A stretch of 64,000 nt of DNA. It comes from Neorhodopirellula lusitana (GTDB taxonomy: Bacteria; Planctomycetota; Planctomycetia; Pirellulales; Pirellulaceae). Positions 35,259 to 45,646 of this stretch are shown here, one piece after another. Numbering within the stretch: the stretch's first letter is position 1; every line of letters begins with the position of its first letter. Under the pieces are notes generated by a model that saw nothing but the letters and a program-made list of their open reading frames with translations, was not told the origin of the DNA and did no database searches. The stretch lies in contig NZ_FXUG01000001.1 of assembly GCF_900182915.1 (NCBI RefSeq), positions 186,001 through 250,000 on the forward strand, written 5' to 3'. Position numbers and translations under genes: made by a program.

Positions 35259-37115
35259 CTAAGGTTTTCCGTTGCTCCAAAACGTCTTGATTTCTTCCGC
35301 GGTCATCACGCGTCGGGCGATCACGAGTTCGTCAATCGCACCGAAGAAGCGACGTTGGGATGAGCCTTTGGATTTTTCCAGCTCTTCGCGAGTGGCGCCA
35401 AAGTTGCCTAGTTCCATGAAGTCCAATAGCAACGGATCGGCATTTTTAATTCGGCAGGTGCCGATTGGCTCTCCATTGCGATAGTGGGTCACCTCTCGCT
35501 TGGTCGCATTACAGGTGACAGCCAAGCATTCCCAAACGCCCCAATTATCAGGATGAGTGGCTGGGTTCTGAACTGGGCACGTGTCGTACCGCCAATTGCC
35601 TTCCTGTCCGTGCCCGACGCTAAACATCACGTTGGGATGGGCTTGGGAAATTTCCCATCGCACGGTTTTGACGTTGGACGTCGCCAGTCGACTGAACGCA
35701 CCAGCAACGGATTGATCGTTGGCACGCGAAAATTGTTGTCTGCGGGCTGGGTTTTCCGTCATTAAGAGGGAAGTGATCGGTTGGGTTAACGCATCGATGC
35801 GAGCCCAAACCATAAACGTCAGTTCATCGAAGGCGCCAGGGACTTGGAACATGACACGATCCGTTGATTTTCGGTACAGCAAGGCACGTTTGTTCCGCCA
35901 TCGTCCAGGTGCCCATTGGCAGCCAATCACGGCCCCATCGGTGGCCTGCGAAGAGTCTGCGGCATGGTTCGTTAGCGCGAGCCCATCTTGGTGTGCCTCT
36001 TCGAAGGTGTAGTGCAGCAGGACCGCTGGGTCTTGGCTTAGTAAGTCGGCACTCTTTTTCCATTGTTCGAATTTCTGGCGATCACGGGCGCGCTGTCTGG
36101 CATGAAGGTCGGAAATTTGTGGGAAACGCTGGGGCGCGTAGATGACGCTCTCTGGGCCCGATTTGCTCATCTGAATCGCTTTCTGTTCGGTTAGCTCCAG
36201 TGGCGAGGTCTGTTGTTCGGAGTGGATTTCCACGGAGCCTTCGAGCACGTGGACTTCTGGTTGCCGTCCTTCTTCCACCTCGATACTGAAGGCGGTTCCC
36301 AGGTCGATGACTTCCATTTCGCTCGTCACGATACGGAACCCGCGTCCCATCTCTGAAACGAAGCAACTTGCCGAGCCGTGTCGCAGCAAGACTTCATCTG
36401 GGGCACGCAATTCGATGTCAGCGGGGCCGCGCAGCAAGAGTCGCACGCCGGCTAGGAAGTCGAGTTGAACGGTGCCGCGATCCAGAACGAAATCACCAAG
36501 GTTGAGCGAGTCGCCCACTTCCGGTTTTCGGTCGCCACTCCACTGGACTCCGACGGATTGGCTGAGGACCGCCACGGCGTCAATGGTCGACAGAGTATTT
36601 GCATTCCCCCTTTCTTGAGATGGTGGTGCGGCGTTTTGATTTTCAGCGACGTCGATCGCATCGCCGGTTGAATTATCAGGGACTTGAGCAATGGACGGTG
36701 GGATCGTTTCTGGCTGCATCCAAAACTGGATGCCAATGATCGTGGCCGCCGTTGCAAGTCCCGTAATGATTGCCGCGAGATAGGTGGCTGAACTGCGTTT
36801 GGGAACGTGCCGACTGGTTTCGCCGATTCCAGTCATGACCTTGGTTTCAAAGCGTTCCTCGTTTGCTTGTTGGCCGAGCGTCTGTGGGGCGGCGATATCC
36901 TGTTCCAGTTCGCTCGACAACACATCTTCCAGTTCCAGCCAACGAGGCTGGCTGGACTGGACGGCTTTCAATTGCCCCAGCATCGCCAGTTCATCTACGA
37001 ACGCTTTGCGAAACGCCGCGTCTTGTCTGAGCCGCTCAACAAGTGGTGCGGTCGTATTGGCATCCGGTTCACTGGACAACCATGCTTCAAGAAGTCTTTG
37101 TAGGTCTTGGTCCAT
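35259..37115 (-). CDS. FecR-domain anti-sigma factor with LamG-like C-terminus
   Basis: 618 residues from ATG 37115, whose ATGA overlaps the stop of the sigma-factor gene, so the two are translationally coupled. The N-terminal about 60 residues are a helical sigma-binding region (MDQDLQRLLEAWLSSEPDAN). One transmembrane helix (about 108-130) follows, then a FecR domain at about 200-300 (FLAGVRLLLRGPADIELR, HGSASCFVSEMGRGFRIVTS, LGTAFSIEVEEG). The last about 250 residues are a LamG/concanavalin-like beta-sandwich (DRVMFQVPGAFDELTFMVWA). Anti-sigma factors of this layout sense extracytoplasmic ligands. Confidence 0.85.
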   Translation of the reverse strand: MDQDLQRLLEAWLSSEPDANTTAPLVERLRQDAAFRKAFVDELAMLGQLKAVQSSQPRWLELEDVLSSELEQDIAAPQTLGQQANEERFETKVMTGIGETSRHVPKRSSATYLAAIITGLATAATIIGIQFWMQPETIPPSIAQVPDNSTGDAIDVAENQNAAPPSQERGNANTLSTIDAVAVLSQSVGVQWSGDRKPEVGDSLNLGDFVLDRGTVQLDFLAGVRLLLRGPADIELRAPDEVLLRHGSASCFVSEMGRGFRIVTSEMEVIDLGTAFSIEVEEGRQPEVHVLEGSVEIHSEQQTSPLELTEQKAIQMSKSGPESVIYAPQRFPQISDLHARQRARDRQKFEQWKKSADLLSQDPAVLLHYTFEEAHQDGLALTNHAADSSQATDGAVIGCQWAPGRWRNKRALLYRKSTDRVMFQVPGAFDELTFMVWARIDALTQPITSLLMTENPARRQQFSRANDQSVAGAFSRLATSNVKTVRWEISQAHPNVMFSVGHGQEGNWRYDTCPVQNPATHPDNWGVWECLAVTCNATKREVTHYRNGEPIGTCRIKNADPLLLDFMELGNFGATREELEKSKGSSQRRFFGAIDELVIARRVMTAEEIKTFWSNGKP

Positions 37116-37672
37116 CACTGAATCTGTTCCTTGACGCATTCACGCAGCAATCCGTTTGCCCGATAATGCAAGTTGTAGATGGCGCCCACGGAAGTTGCGA
37201 GTTCGGAGGCCAACGCGGGAGCCTTGGTTCCATCCAGGCCGGCGCGGACCACTCGTTTCATTCGCTCGGGAAGTTGGCTGATGCACCGCAGTAGTGACTC
37301 AACCGCAAAGTCGGTCTGTTCAGCAAAGGTTTGGTCCAAGTCGTGTTGGATGGCCTGGGTGACCTCTTCGCGGAATTTGGCGTCGTTCGCTTTTCTTCGA
37401 CCGGTTGTGCGGAAGTGCATCAGCAATTGGTGCCGTGCGATGCCGCGTAACCATGCGGCGAAGTTGCCTCTTCCGTCGTACTGATCGAGATTGCGGTAGG
37501 CGGTCAAGAAGACTTCTTGCGAAAGGTCTTCCATTTCGTCGGCGCGGTGCAATTGACTGCCGATATAGCCGCGGATCATCAACTGGTACTCGCGAACGAT
37601 CAGTCGGTAAGCATCGCGGTCACCCGCGACAACTTTGTGAATCGTCGATTCGATTGGATTGGATTCAAGCAT
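37115..37672 (-). CDS. ECF-type RNA polymerase sigma factor, Rhodopirellula/Verrucomicrobium type
   Basis: 185 residues. Region 2 is seen in EYQLMIRGYIGSQLHRADEMEDLSQEVFLTAYRNLDQYD (about 29-67, quoted in pieces: DEMEDLSQEVFLTAYRNL), then the core FAAWLRGIARHQLLMHFR, and a region 4 helix-turn-helix with ISQLPERMKRVVRAGLDG and SVGAIYNLHYRANGLLREC. It would be held by the downstream FecR-type anti-sigma factor. The likely targets are surface or sulfatase genes, since these factors are numerous next to such genes in Rhodopirellula, but no target promoter is visible here. Confidence 0.88.
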   Translation of the reverse strand: MLESNPIESTIHKVVAGDRDAYRLIVREYQLMIRGYIGSQLHRADEMEDLSQEVFLTAYRNLDQYDGRGNFAAWLRGIARHQLLMHFRTTGRRKANDAKFREEVTQAIQHDLDQTFAEQTDFAVESLLRCISQLPERMKRVVRAGLDGTKAPALASELATSVGAIYNLHYRANGLLRECVKEQIQ

Positions 37673-38323
37673 CCTGGCCTGTCACTTCGGTTAGGGCTTA
37701 GCGTTGAGAGAGTGTGTTTGTGTGTGAGGTTTGGTTGGGAAGCGGTGAGGGAATCACCGGGGCGGTGTTGACCAAGTGGTCGTCCAGTCTCGGCGGTCCG
37801 ATCTCCAATTGTATCGCTCGTCTTGATAGCGAAGATTCGTTGTCGTCTAGAACGTTGCCCGGAGGCCTATGCGGCAACTGATCTTTTGGGAACTGGACCA
37901 TTCCCGCAGCAGATGTTTCGTCTTTCTGTTTTCGAGTTGCCCTGTGATCGCTAGATCAGGTTCGTGATCGCCAAATCAAGTCTGTGATTTCTAGGTCTAT
38001 GGTCGCTAGGTCTATGGTCGCTAAGTGCAGTGTGCCGCTGAAAGTTGAATCTCACGGTAGTAACCCTCTCAATGCACGAGAAATCGTAAGAGACGAGAAA
38101 AGGTCGTATCGCCGGTTCTAACTTCAAAACTCTCGATTCTGTTGGTGTGATTTCGTATGGGATTCTAAAAAGGGAACGTTTTAATGGTGAGATAATTACC
38201 TGAGCGGCAAACTAAGGGTGGCGATCGCTCTCGCCACCGCTTTGTTCGATTCGTAGTCGTCGCCCAGTGAAGATTGATTTTGCCTTCACGGGTTTCCTCT
38301 GCACCTTTTTTGAAAGTCATTCA
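37673..38323. other. 651-bp divergent gap with micro-repeats
   Basis: Lies between the sigma gene (leftward) and the small lipoprotein (rightward), so it holds both promoters; no clear hexamer pair is visible. From about 37942 to 38026 there are degenerate units with core TGATCGC or TGGTCGCTA, period 15-21. No open frame with gene-like features was found. Confidence 0.6.
37982..38026. repeat. Three 15-bp tandem units
   Basis: CTGTGATTTCTAGGT (37982), CTATGGTCGCTAGGT (37997) and CTATGGTCGCTAAGT (38012) are adjacent and related. Two older-looking units (37942-37980) precede them. Confidence 0.75.
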
Positions 38324-38539
38324 ATGCCTCTGTTCATTCGAGTTCTTGCTTTGCCATTCGTTCTCACGATTCCACTCGTTGCTGGTTGTGGTGAAGAGGC
38401 AGCGACTAGCACTTCCAAGAGTGAATTGCAGCAGTACATGGAAGAGCATCCCGAACTTGCTGTCGAATCTGCAGAGGTTCCAGATGATCTCTATGGAGGC
38501 ATTAGTAATGCAGAAATTGAAGGTGAAGAAGTTGAGTAG
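38324..38539 (+). CDS. Small lipoprotein, unknown function
   Basis: 71 residues from ATG 38324. A hydrophobic signal with lipobox LVAGC (Cys at 22) is followed by an acidic 49-residue tail (EEHPELAVESAEVPDD and EIEGEEVE). Probably anchored in a membrane after Lgt/LspA processing. It precedes the DUF1559 gene by 69 bp in the same direction. Small acidic lipoproteins of this sort often sit next to DUF1559 genes in planctomycetes, but I know no function. Confidence 0.8.
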   Translation: MPLFIRVLALPFVLTIPLVAGCGEEAATSTSKSELQQYMEEHPELAVESAEVPDDLYGGISNAEIEGEEVE

Positions 38540-38608
38540 CGGCGGAGATTTGGAGACGGCTTTTGCGCGTTCATTGTTTTTTTGTTCTGCTTTTAGGGAG
38601 TGTTGGGG

Positions 38609-39829
38609 ATGAGAGTTTCTCGAAGTCCGCTTGGTTTTACACTCGTGGAGCTGCTGGTCGTGATTGCGATTATTGGTGTGCTTGTTGGCCTGTTGTTGCC
38701 GGCGGTGCAAGCGGCACGGGAGGCGGCGCGGCGGATGTCTTGTAGTAATAATCTCAAGCAGTTGGGGCTGGCGATTCACAACTATCATTCCGCTTACAAG
38801 CAATTGCCCAAGCACATGGGTGGAACAACGGCAAATCCATCGGGTGGTGCTGTTTTGCGGAATCCGGGGCACAACCGCCTGGAGTTAAGTGCGTTGGTTG
38901 GGTTGACTCCGTTCTTTGAACAGCAGGCGTTGTGGGAACAGATCAGCAATCCGCTTCGCAACGAAGGTGAAACCGTTAGTTTCTCGCCGATGGGACCGAA
39001 CCCGCGGATGACTCTGAACGATCACAACACAGGTGCGTTAGGCCCCTATGGCCCTTGGCTGACAAACATTCCAACCCTTCGTTGCCCGAGTGATCCGGGA
39101 GCCGGGTTGCCTTCGCAAGGCCGGACTAACTATGTCGTTTGTCTTGGTGATAGCTCTCATCGCAGTGCGGTTGGCGGTACCAGTGACAATGGTAGCCGCA
39201 CCAGCACTGGTGCGCAGGAAACCCGAGCGTCGCAGCGCGGCGTTTTCGTTCCCCGTCAGAGAACTAAGTTCCGAGGGATTCTGGATGGGCTTTCCAATAC
39301 GATTTGCATGGGGGAAATTTGCACCGACTTGGGTGACCAGGATAAACGCACCCATGCCTCGTACAATGCGATTTTGACCGCGATTACTGCTCGATCCCAA
39401 TTGTGCGAAGACGGCAACACGGATCCCGAGCGGCCGCAGTTTCTGAGCAAAAGACTTGTGGGTGGGGCCGAGGCCAAACGTGGTTACCTGTGGGCCTACG
39501 GTCGCATTTTCTTTTCGGGGATGAACACGATTCAGCCGCCCAACAGTGCAGTTTGTATGAACAGAGCCTCTCCGCTGGGCAATTCAGTTCACTTCGACGG
39601 AATCTGTCCGCCTAGCAGTCGGCACCAAGGCGGATGTCATGTCCTGATGGCGGATGGAGCGGTTAAGTTCATCACCGATTCCATCGAAGCTGGCAACCGG
39701 CGAAGTGCCCAAGTGGCGGTTATCGGCACCCGAACCGACGTGCTTGCTGCTGGTTCAGAAAGCCCGTTTGGATTGTGGGGCGCCCTGGGAACTCGGGCAT
39801 CCAAGGAAGTCATTGATCAAGAGTTTTAG
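38609..39829 (+). CDS. DUF1559 type IV pseudopilin-like protein
   Basis: 406 residues from ATG 38609, with GGGAG-like Shine-Dalgarno upstream. The N-terminus holds a prepilin signal: [20 protein letters not shown] with cleavage before F, then [20 protein letters not shown] and [12 protein letters not shown], the DUF1559 signature. The C-terminus has [16 protein letters not shown], the family's closing strand. Planctomycetes carry dozens of such proteins; they are thought to be surface or periplasmic pseudopilin-like proteins. No pilus assembly gene is near. Confidence 0.93.
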   Translation: MRVSRSPLGFTLVELLVVIAIIGVLVGLLLPAVQAAREAARRMSCSNNLKQLGLAIHNYHSAYKQLPKHMGGTTANPSGGAVLRNPGHNRLELSALVGLTPFFEQQALWEQISNPLRNEGETVSFSPMGPNPRMTLNDHNTGALGPYGPWLTNIPTLRCPSDPGAGLPSQGRTNYVVCLGDSSHRSAVGGTSDNGSRTSTGAQETRASQRGVFVPRQRTKFRGILDGLSNTICMGEICTDLGDQDKRTHASYNAILTAITARSQLCEDGNTDPERPQFLSKRLVGGAEAKRGYLWAYGRIFFSGMNTIQPPNSAVCMNRASPLGNSVHFDGICPPSSRHQGGCHVLMADGAVKFITDSIEAGNRRSAQVAVIGTRTDVLAAGSESPFGLWGALGTRASKEVIDQEF

Positions 39830-40039
39830 GATCGGTCACTCCTGGATGTACCAGGTTTGATTGCAGTGGATGTCGACAAAGGACTTCACTTTCAGGAGTC
39901 CGGCGCGTCAGCGAGGATGAAGTGATCTTCAACCGCTGAATCGTTTGGGCGGCCCATGGCTGACTTTTCGGGAAAGGGCCGTTCGTTCTCCTAGCCCAGC
40001 CCATAGGGCTTTTCAACGTCTTGCGAGATAACAACAACA

Positions 40040-41470
40040 ATGATGATGAAGACACTCAAAGAATACAATGCTGAGGAATCGCGGGTGCTGGCAGCGGTTG
40101 TCGTTTCGGTGGTTACGGCAGTTGCATGCTGTATGCCGAGTGTTGCCGGCGCGGCGACGGCGAATGAGATAGAGGTGAAGCCGAATATCGTCTTGATCGT
40201 TTCGGATGATCAGGCTTGGACAGACTACGGGTTCATGGGGCACGAACAGGTTGAGACTCCCAACTTGGACTCGCTTGCACGACGCAGTGCAATGTTCAAG
40301 CGAGGGTACGTTCCGACTGCGTTATGTCGTCCCTCCTTGGCGACACTACTGACGGGGCACTACGCCTCGACGAATCATGTGACGGGGAACGATCCATCGC
40401 CGAAGTATGCCCCGAAGGGGTCACCGCTTTTCAAACAACGTAGTGCGGAATTGATTGCCAAAACGGATGCTTTTGAGCTGCTGCCGGAAGCACTTGGACG
40501 GGCAGGCTACCTTTCGCATCAAAGTGGGAAGTTGTGGGAGGGAAGCTACCAGCGATGTGGTTTTACCCATGGAATGACGCGTGGATTCCCTGAAAAAGGG
40601 GGCCGGCACGGCGACGATGGATTGAAGATTGGCCGCGAAGGATTGCAGCCGATAAAGGATTTTCTCGACATCGCCAAACAGGAGCAGAAGCCATTCTTCC
40701 TCTGGTACGCACCGTTCCTGCCGCATCAACCGCATCATCCACCGCAGCGTTTGTTGGACAAGTACACGGCGAAGGTGGCGTCCATTTCGGTTGCGAAGTA
40801 CTACGCAATGTGCGAATGGTTTGATGAAACCTGTGGTGAGCTGATTGCTGAAATCGACAAACGTGGTGAGACGGACAATACCCTGTTTGTCTATGTGTGT
40901 GACAATGGTTGGATTCAAGATCCGAACGCAGGGACGTTCGCACCTCGGTCAAAGCAATCTGCGAATGAAGGAGGCACACGTACTCCAATCATGTATTGTT
41001 GGCCGAACAGAATATCGCCGCAATCACGACCGGAGCTAGCGACGAGTCTGGATATTTACCCCACCATTCTTGCAGCCGCTGGGGTGGGATCGGCTGATGA
41101 TCTTCCTGGCTTAAACCTGCTTCCGGCGTTGATGGAACCGAAGCCCATCAAGCGAAACCACATTTTTGGTGAGGGATTCGCTCATGATATTGCTGACCTA
41201 AATGACTCTTCGCGTTCGTTGCTCTACCAATGGGTGATCCAGGATAACTGGAAATTGCTGTTGCGACGCGAAGGGGAAACCCACTCTTACACGTCTCGGC
41301 ATCCTGTATCCGCACCCCAGGTTCAACTGTTTGATCTAGCAGTTGATCCGGCGGAAGAAAACAACCTTGCGGATATGATGCCGCATCAAGTGAAGAAACT
41401 GACGGCATTGGTTGAGAATTGGAAACCCGCTGTGCACCCCAGCCTTCAACCTGTATCGGGGAACCCGTGA
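40040..41470 (+). CDS. S1 family sulfatase with Cys-Arg-Pro-Ser-Leu active site
   Basis: 476 residues from ATG 40040 (two more ATG codons follow directly). A signal peptide covers about 1-38. Sulfatase features: NIVLIVSDDQAWTDYGFMG with metal-binding Asp pair (56-57), DSLARRSAMF, and the active-site loop LCRPSLATLLTG with C96, where the usual C-x-P-x-R has Leu at the Arg place. Also SGKLWEGSYQ, FFLWYAPFLPHQP and VCDNGW. It would cleave sulfate esters in the periplasm after Cys-to-formylglycine conversion. First gene of the glycan operon. Confidence 0.88.
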   Translation: MMMKTLKEYNAEESRVLAAVVVSVVTAVACCMPSVAGAATANEIEVKPNIVLIVSDDQAWTDYGFMGHEQVETPNLDSLARRSAMFKRGYVPTALCRPSLATLLTGHYASTNHVTGNDPSPKYAPKGSPLFKQRSAELIAKTDAFELLPEALGRAGYLSHQSGKLWEGSYQRCGFTHGMTRGFPEKGGRHGDDGLKIGREGLQPIKDFLDIAKQEQKPFFLWYAPFLPHQPHHPPQRLLDKYTAKVASISVAKYYAMCEWFDETCGELIAEIDKRGETDNTLFVYVCDNGWIQDPNAGTFAPRSKQSANEGGTRTPIMYCWPNRISPQSRPELATSLDIYPTILAAAGVGSADDLPGLNLLPALMEPKPIKRNHIFGEGFAHDIADLNDSSRSLLYQWVIQDNWKLLLRREGETHSYTSRHPVSAPQVQLFDLAVDPAEENNLADMMPHQVKKLTALVENWKPAVHPSLQPVSGNP

Positions 41471-41478
41471 CTTTGTCG

Positions 41479-43680
41479 ATGAACCTTTCAGATTCGGACA
41501 GGATGATTGCTTTTCGACTGACTCGCTGCGGCAGGTGGTCAGTGATGTGGGCGGTGATGTGGGCGTGTTGCATCGGTTTGGTATTTGCGGCGACAAGCCG
41601 TTCAGACGCCGCTGCAATGGTTGATGTTCCTGTCACCGGTTTCGACGAAGCGTCGGCTGGTGTCGTACGCCACGCAGCCGGCGACGTTGTCGAGATTACT
41701 GGCGATGTGGCGTTGCGTTTGACTCCAAAATCGAAGCTTTCCGGTGGTCAGTGGATATTGGAAATGGATTGCTTTTGTCTGGGAGGTCTCACTCAGTTCG
41801 AGGCCACGATCGGGCCTGGCTACGATGCCACGTCTCGATTCAAGTTGCCTTTGATCCCGCACACGGAAGTCTTTTCTCCGTATCAGGCACGCTTAGCGAT
41901 CGGTGACAATTGGGTCGATGGTGAGAGTGACCTCCGACTTGACTTAAAACTTGCTGGCGGTGGATCCCTGCAAATCAAGAATGTGCGTTTGCGTTTGGCA
42001 ACGGCACATGATTCCACCCTGTCTACTCGCGAACTGTCTACTTTGGCACCGACGACAGCAGCTGACAGCGAGATTGTGGAATACCTCGATCAACGGATGC
42101 CGTCATCGATTGCCAACGTTGTCGTCGGTGAACGCCAGGTTTCGATTAGAGGTGTGGTTTCAGTCGATGCGTTTGCCGGAGAAGCACGAGATGAGTTTGT
42201 GCTGGCGGAAATTGCCATGGAAACCCTGCTTTCCAACCCGCATGCCCAGCGATTTCAAACGCCGGTCGAACCCGCCGCGGACGGCACTTTCAAAGTGGTG
42301 CTGCCGCGGATCGATGATCGTGGTTTCGACCGAATCACGTCTCGATGGCAGTTGGAGCAAGTGCATCACGTAGATTTCGCTTCCAACGTTTCCAGTGGCA
42401 GCAAGCAGACGATCATCAGTCATGCTCGTTATGCGGATGAGGTGTTCTGCCGTAATCCGGGCCTCCCGCCTGCTGCTCCCAAAACCAAAAAGGGGCTCGG
42501 TGGCTGGCGTTGGCCAAGTCCTCCGGAAGTACGCAACGACCTGGATGATTTGGGGATTCAGGCGGTGACGGTGAATCTGAACGCGCTGCATCGGTTTGTT
42601 TCAACGCAACGGCGTCCAGGTTGGTCCGCGTTCCAGTGGCAGGGGAGAACGTATTATGCCAACGACACGTTGTTGGCACGCTACGACCAAACTTTTTTGG
42701 CTGCACAAAATCAAAACGTCATGGTGTCGGTGATCTTGTTGGTAACTAACCCTGCGGATGGCCATTCGCTGGATGCGAAATTGTTGGCGAGCCCTGATGC
42801 GGACTCCAGCGGAACTTATGCAATGCCGGATGTCACGTCCTCGGAGGGCCTGAACTACTACGGTGCGATATTGAACTTGATGGCCCAGCGGTGGTCGCGG
42901 AGTCAAGGCCAGCATGGTCGCGTTCATCACTGGATCGTTCACAACGAAGTGGACTTTGGCTACGTGTGGACCAACGCCGGGAACAAGACGGCACGTCAGT
43001 ACATGAGCTTGTACCATCGCTCGTTGAGGTTGGTTGACCTGATTGTGCGGCAATACGATCCCAACGCACGGGCGTTCATCTCGCTGACACATCACTGGGC
43101 AAAACCGGGGGCAGCCCGAGCGTATGGTTCACGGCGGATGCTGGAACTGCTGGCTCAGTACTGCGATGTCGAGGGTGATTTTCCCTGGGCCGTTGCCCAT
43201 CATCCCTACCCGCAAAGCTTGCGGAACCCACGCACCTGGGAAGATCATCAAGCAACTTCCTCGGTGGATACTGACAAGATCACGCCGTGGAATCTAGAGG
43301 TGCTGGACGCTTACATGAAGCGACCCGAGATGCGATTTCGTGGCCAGGTCCGCAAGCTGCATTTGTCTGAAAACGGCTTCAATTCGCCAGACTACTCTCG
43401 CCAGTCGCTAACAGACCAGGCGGCCGGGATGGCGATCGCGTGGACGAAGATCCAAACGCTTTCGTCGATTGAAATGTGGCATTACCACAACTGGATCGAC
43501 AACCGCAACGAAGGTGGTTTGCGAATCGGGTTGCGAAAGTTTTCCGACGATGTTCAGGCACCCTACGCCAAGAAACCCATTTGGCATCTCTATCAAACGC
43601 TCGGCACGCCTGGTGAACAGGCCGCTGTTACATCTTACCTCAAAACCATTGATTCTCGACAGAAGGACCTCCATGATTGA
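41479..43680 (+). CDS. DUF5722 putative glycoside hydrolase
   Basis: 733 residues from ATG 41479, 8 bp after the sulfatase stop; ATG 41503 is an alternative. A signal peptide lies within the first about 50 residues. The N-terminal about 150 residues look like a beta-sandwich module. The rest (from about 300) matches DUF5722, a TIM-barrel-like domain with candidate acid/base Glu in [17 protein letters not shown] and nucleophile Glu in [13 protein letters not shown], plus [11 protein letters not shown] and [11 protein letters not shown]. Glu positions at strands 4 and 7 fit a clan A glycosidase, but activity is inferred. Its gene overlaps the next sulfatase by 8 bp. Confidence 0.8.
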   Translation: MNLSDSDRMIAFRLTRCGRWSVMWAVMWACCIGLVFAATSRSDAAAMVDVPVTGFDEASAGVVRHAAGDVVEITGDVALRLTPKSKLSGGQWILEMDCFCLGGLTQFEATIGPGYDATSRFKLPLIPHTEVFSPYQARLAIGDNWVDGESDLRLDLKLAGGGSLQIKNVRLRLATAHDSTLSTRELSTLAPTTAADSEIVEYLDQRMPSSIANVVVGERQVSIRGVVSVDAFAGEARDEFVLAEIAMETLLSNPHAQRFQTPVEPAADGTFKVVLPRIDDRGFDRITSRWQLEQVHHVDFASNVSSGSKQTIISHARYADEVFCRNPGLPPAAPKTKKGLGGWRWPSPPEVRNDLDDLGIQAVTVNLNALHRFVSTQRRPGWSAFQWQGRTYYANDTLLARYDQTFLAAQNQNVMVSVILLVTNPADGHSLDAKLLASPDADSSGTYAMPDVTSSEGLNYYGAILNLMAQRWSRSQGQHGRVHHWIVHNEVDFGYVWTNAGNKTARQYMSLYHRSLRLVDLIVRQYDPNARAFISLTHHWAKPGAARAYGSRRMLELLAQYCDVEGDFPWAVAHHPYPQSLRNPRTWEDHQATSSVDTDKITPWNLEVLDAYMKRPEMRFRGQVRKLHLSENGFNSPDYSRQSLTDQAAGMAIAWTKIQTLSSIEMWHYHNWIDNRNEGGLRIGLRKFSDDVQAPYAKKPIWHLYQTLGTPGEQAAVTSYLKTIDSRQKDLHD

Positions 43681-45646
43681 TCCACTTGATGATTCGTTGT
43701 TGATGAAAATGAGTCGCGGCATGCTCCCGCGTGCGTTGCTGCTGGTGTTCGCTGGGATTGCTGGCATGAACGGTTCTCGTGCTGATCAAAAGCGTCCCAA
43801 TGTCGTCTTTATCCTGGCCGACGATCTGGGCTGGAGCGACACGACGCTTTACGGAACGACGAAGCTTTACCGAACCCCAAACATCGAGCGACTGGCCCAG
43901 CGTGGGATGACATTTACACGCGCCTACGCATCGAGTCCGTTATGTTCGCCGACGCGAGCCAGTGTGTTGACGGGGCTTAGCCCAGCACGACATGGGGTCA
44001 CTGCACCAACGTGTCATTTGCCGAAGGTCGTCTTGAAGCCGGTCCAAGCGACGAGTGGTTCGCCCCTGCAAAAAGCAACCATTCCGGAGTCCGTGTCGCG
44101 ACTGGACACAAAGTACTACACCCTGGCCGAGATGTTACGGGATCACGGCTATGCGACCGGACACTTTGGGAAATGGCATTTGGGAGCATCACCTTATTCG
44201 CCGCTTGAACATGGTTTCGATGTGGACGTGCCACACCACCCGGGACCGGGACCTGCCGGAAGTTATGTTGCGCCTTGGAAGTTCAAAGACTTCGATCACG
44301 ATCCGCTGATTCCGGATGAGCACCTGGAAGACCGAATGGCGAAAGAAGCGGTCAAGTTTCTGGAAAAGCATCATAACAAACCCTTCTTCTTGAACTACTG
44401 GATGTTCAGCGTTCACGCTCCTTTCGATGCTAAGCAAGAATTGATTGACCAGTACAAAAAAATGATCGATCCAAAAGACCCGCAACGTAGCCCGACTTAT
44501 GCGGCGATGATTGAAAGCATGGATGACGCCGTCGGCACACTGCTGGACACGATTGATCGATTGGGGATTGCGGACAATACCATCATCGTCTTCGCGTCGG
44601 ACAATGGCGGGAACATGTACAACGAAGTCGATGGCGGCACGGCTACAAGTAACGCTCCGCTAAAAGGTGGCAAGGCCACCATGTATGAGGGTGGCGTGCG
44701 CGGCCCCGCGATCGTGGTGCAGCCAAATGTGATCGAGGCTGGATCGAAAAGTGACGAGATCATCCAGAGTAGTGATTTCTATCCGACGCTTCTGGAGATG
44801 CTTTCGATCCCGCGTCGGCCCGGCCAAGAGTTTGACGGACTTAGCGTCGCTGCTGCACTGAAGGGAGGCAAGTTAGATCGCGATGCCATCTTTACTTACT
44901 TTCCACACTCGCCGGGGGTGCCCGATTGGTTGCCTCCTGCAGTCAGTGTCCACCAGGGTGATTGGAAGCTGATTCGGATTTTCCATGGTGGCGAAGCTGG
45001 CGAGCATCGATACAAGCTCTTCAATCTAAAGCAGGACCTTGGTGAGCGAAACAATCTTGCTGATCAATCCCCCGAGCGTGTCGAGCAGCTTGATGCACTG
45101 ATCGAACAACATCTCGTTGACACGAATGCGGTTCGTCCGTTTCCGAATCCCAAGTTCGATCCGTCGAAGTATGACGTAGCACTAGAAGGAAAAGCGACTC
45201 TGAAAGGCGGTGCGAGTGCCGCGCCGAAAGCCTCACCACGCGGCCGACCGGTCGCTGGTTGGCAAAACGGCGGGACTTGCAAACTGTCGATCGCCAACGG
45301 TGCACTGCAGGTCCAAAGCACGGGGAGTGATCCGTACCTGACGTTCCGGTTTCCCAAGCCTGTTTCGGCCGGTCCACTGACGCTGCAAATTCGCATGAAG
45401 TCAGGTTCTTCTGGCCAGGGGCAGTTGTTCTGGAAAGAGTCTGGTCACGCCTATGGGGCCGAGCGTAGTCAGTTCTTTGATGTGAAGCATGATGGCATTG
45501 AGCATCGCTATACCATTGAAGTTCAGCCCTCTTCGCCAGTGCAGAGCATTCGTATCGATCCGTCTAGAGGCAGCGGGACGATCGAAATTTTGGAGATGCA
45601 GTTGACCGGCAGCGATGGAAAGGTGATTCGACAATGGGTGTTTTAG
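43673..45646 (+). CDS. S1 family sulfatase with C-terminal accessory module
   Basis: 657 residues from ATG 43673, overlapping the DUF5722 gene by 8 bp; AGAAGG lies just upstream. A signal peptide (to about 37) precedes [20 protein letters not shown] with the metal Asp pair, and the canonical active site [12 protein letters not shown] (C91, R95). Also [17 protein letters not shown] and [15 protein letters not shown]. The catalytic part ends near residue 500; residues about 540-657 form a separate beta-rich domain ([20 protein letters not shown]). Probably removes sulfate from an algal polysaccharide. Confidence 0.93.
   Translation: MIDPLDDSLLMKMSRGMLPRALLLVFAGIAGMNGSRADQKRPNVVFILADDLGWSDTTLYGTTKLYRTPNIERLAQRGMTFTRAYASSPLCSPTRASVLTGLSPARHGVTAPTCHLPKVVLKPVQATSGSPLQKATIPESVSRLDTKYYTLAEMLRDHGYATGHFGKWHLGASPYSPLEHGFDVDVPHHPGPGPAGSYVAPWKFKDFDHDPLIPDEHLEDRMAKEAVKFLEKHHNKPFFLNYWMFSVHAPFDAKQELIDQYKKMIDPKDPQRSPTYAAMIESMDDAVGTLLDTIDRLGIADNTIIVFASDNGGNMYNEVDGGTATSNAPLKGGKATMYEGGVRGPAIVVQPNVIEAGSKSDEIIQSSDFYPTLLEMLSIPRRPGQEFDGLSVAAALKGGKLDRDAIFTYFPHSPGVPDWLPPAVSVHQGDWKLIRIFHGGEAGEHRYKLFNLKQDLGERNNLADQSPERVEQLDALIEQHLVDTNAVRPFPNPKFDPSKYDVALEGKATLKGGASAAPKASPRGRPVAGWQNGGTCKLSIANGALQVQSTGSDPYLTFRFPKPVSAGPLTLQIRMKSGSSGQGQLFWKESGHAYGAERSQFFDVKHDGIEHRYTIEVQPSSPVQSIRIDPSRGSGTIEILEMQLTGSDGKVIRQWVF

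Noticed and set aside
39998-40013. Terminator candidate before the first sulfatase
   Set aside because: Stem is only five base pairs (AGCCC/GGGCT) with three T; too weak to call.
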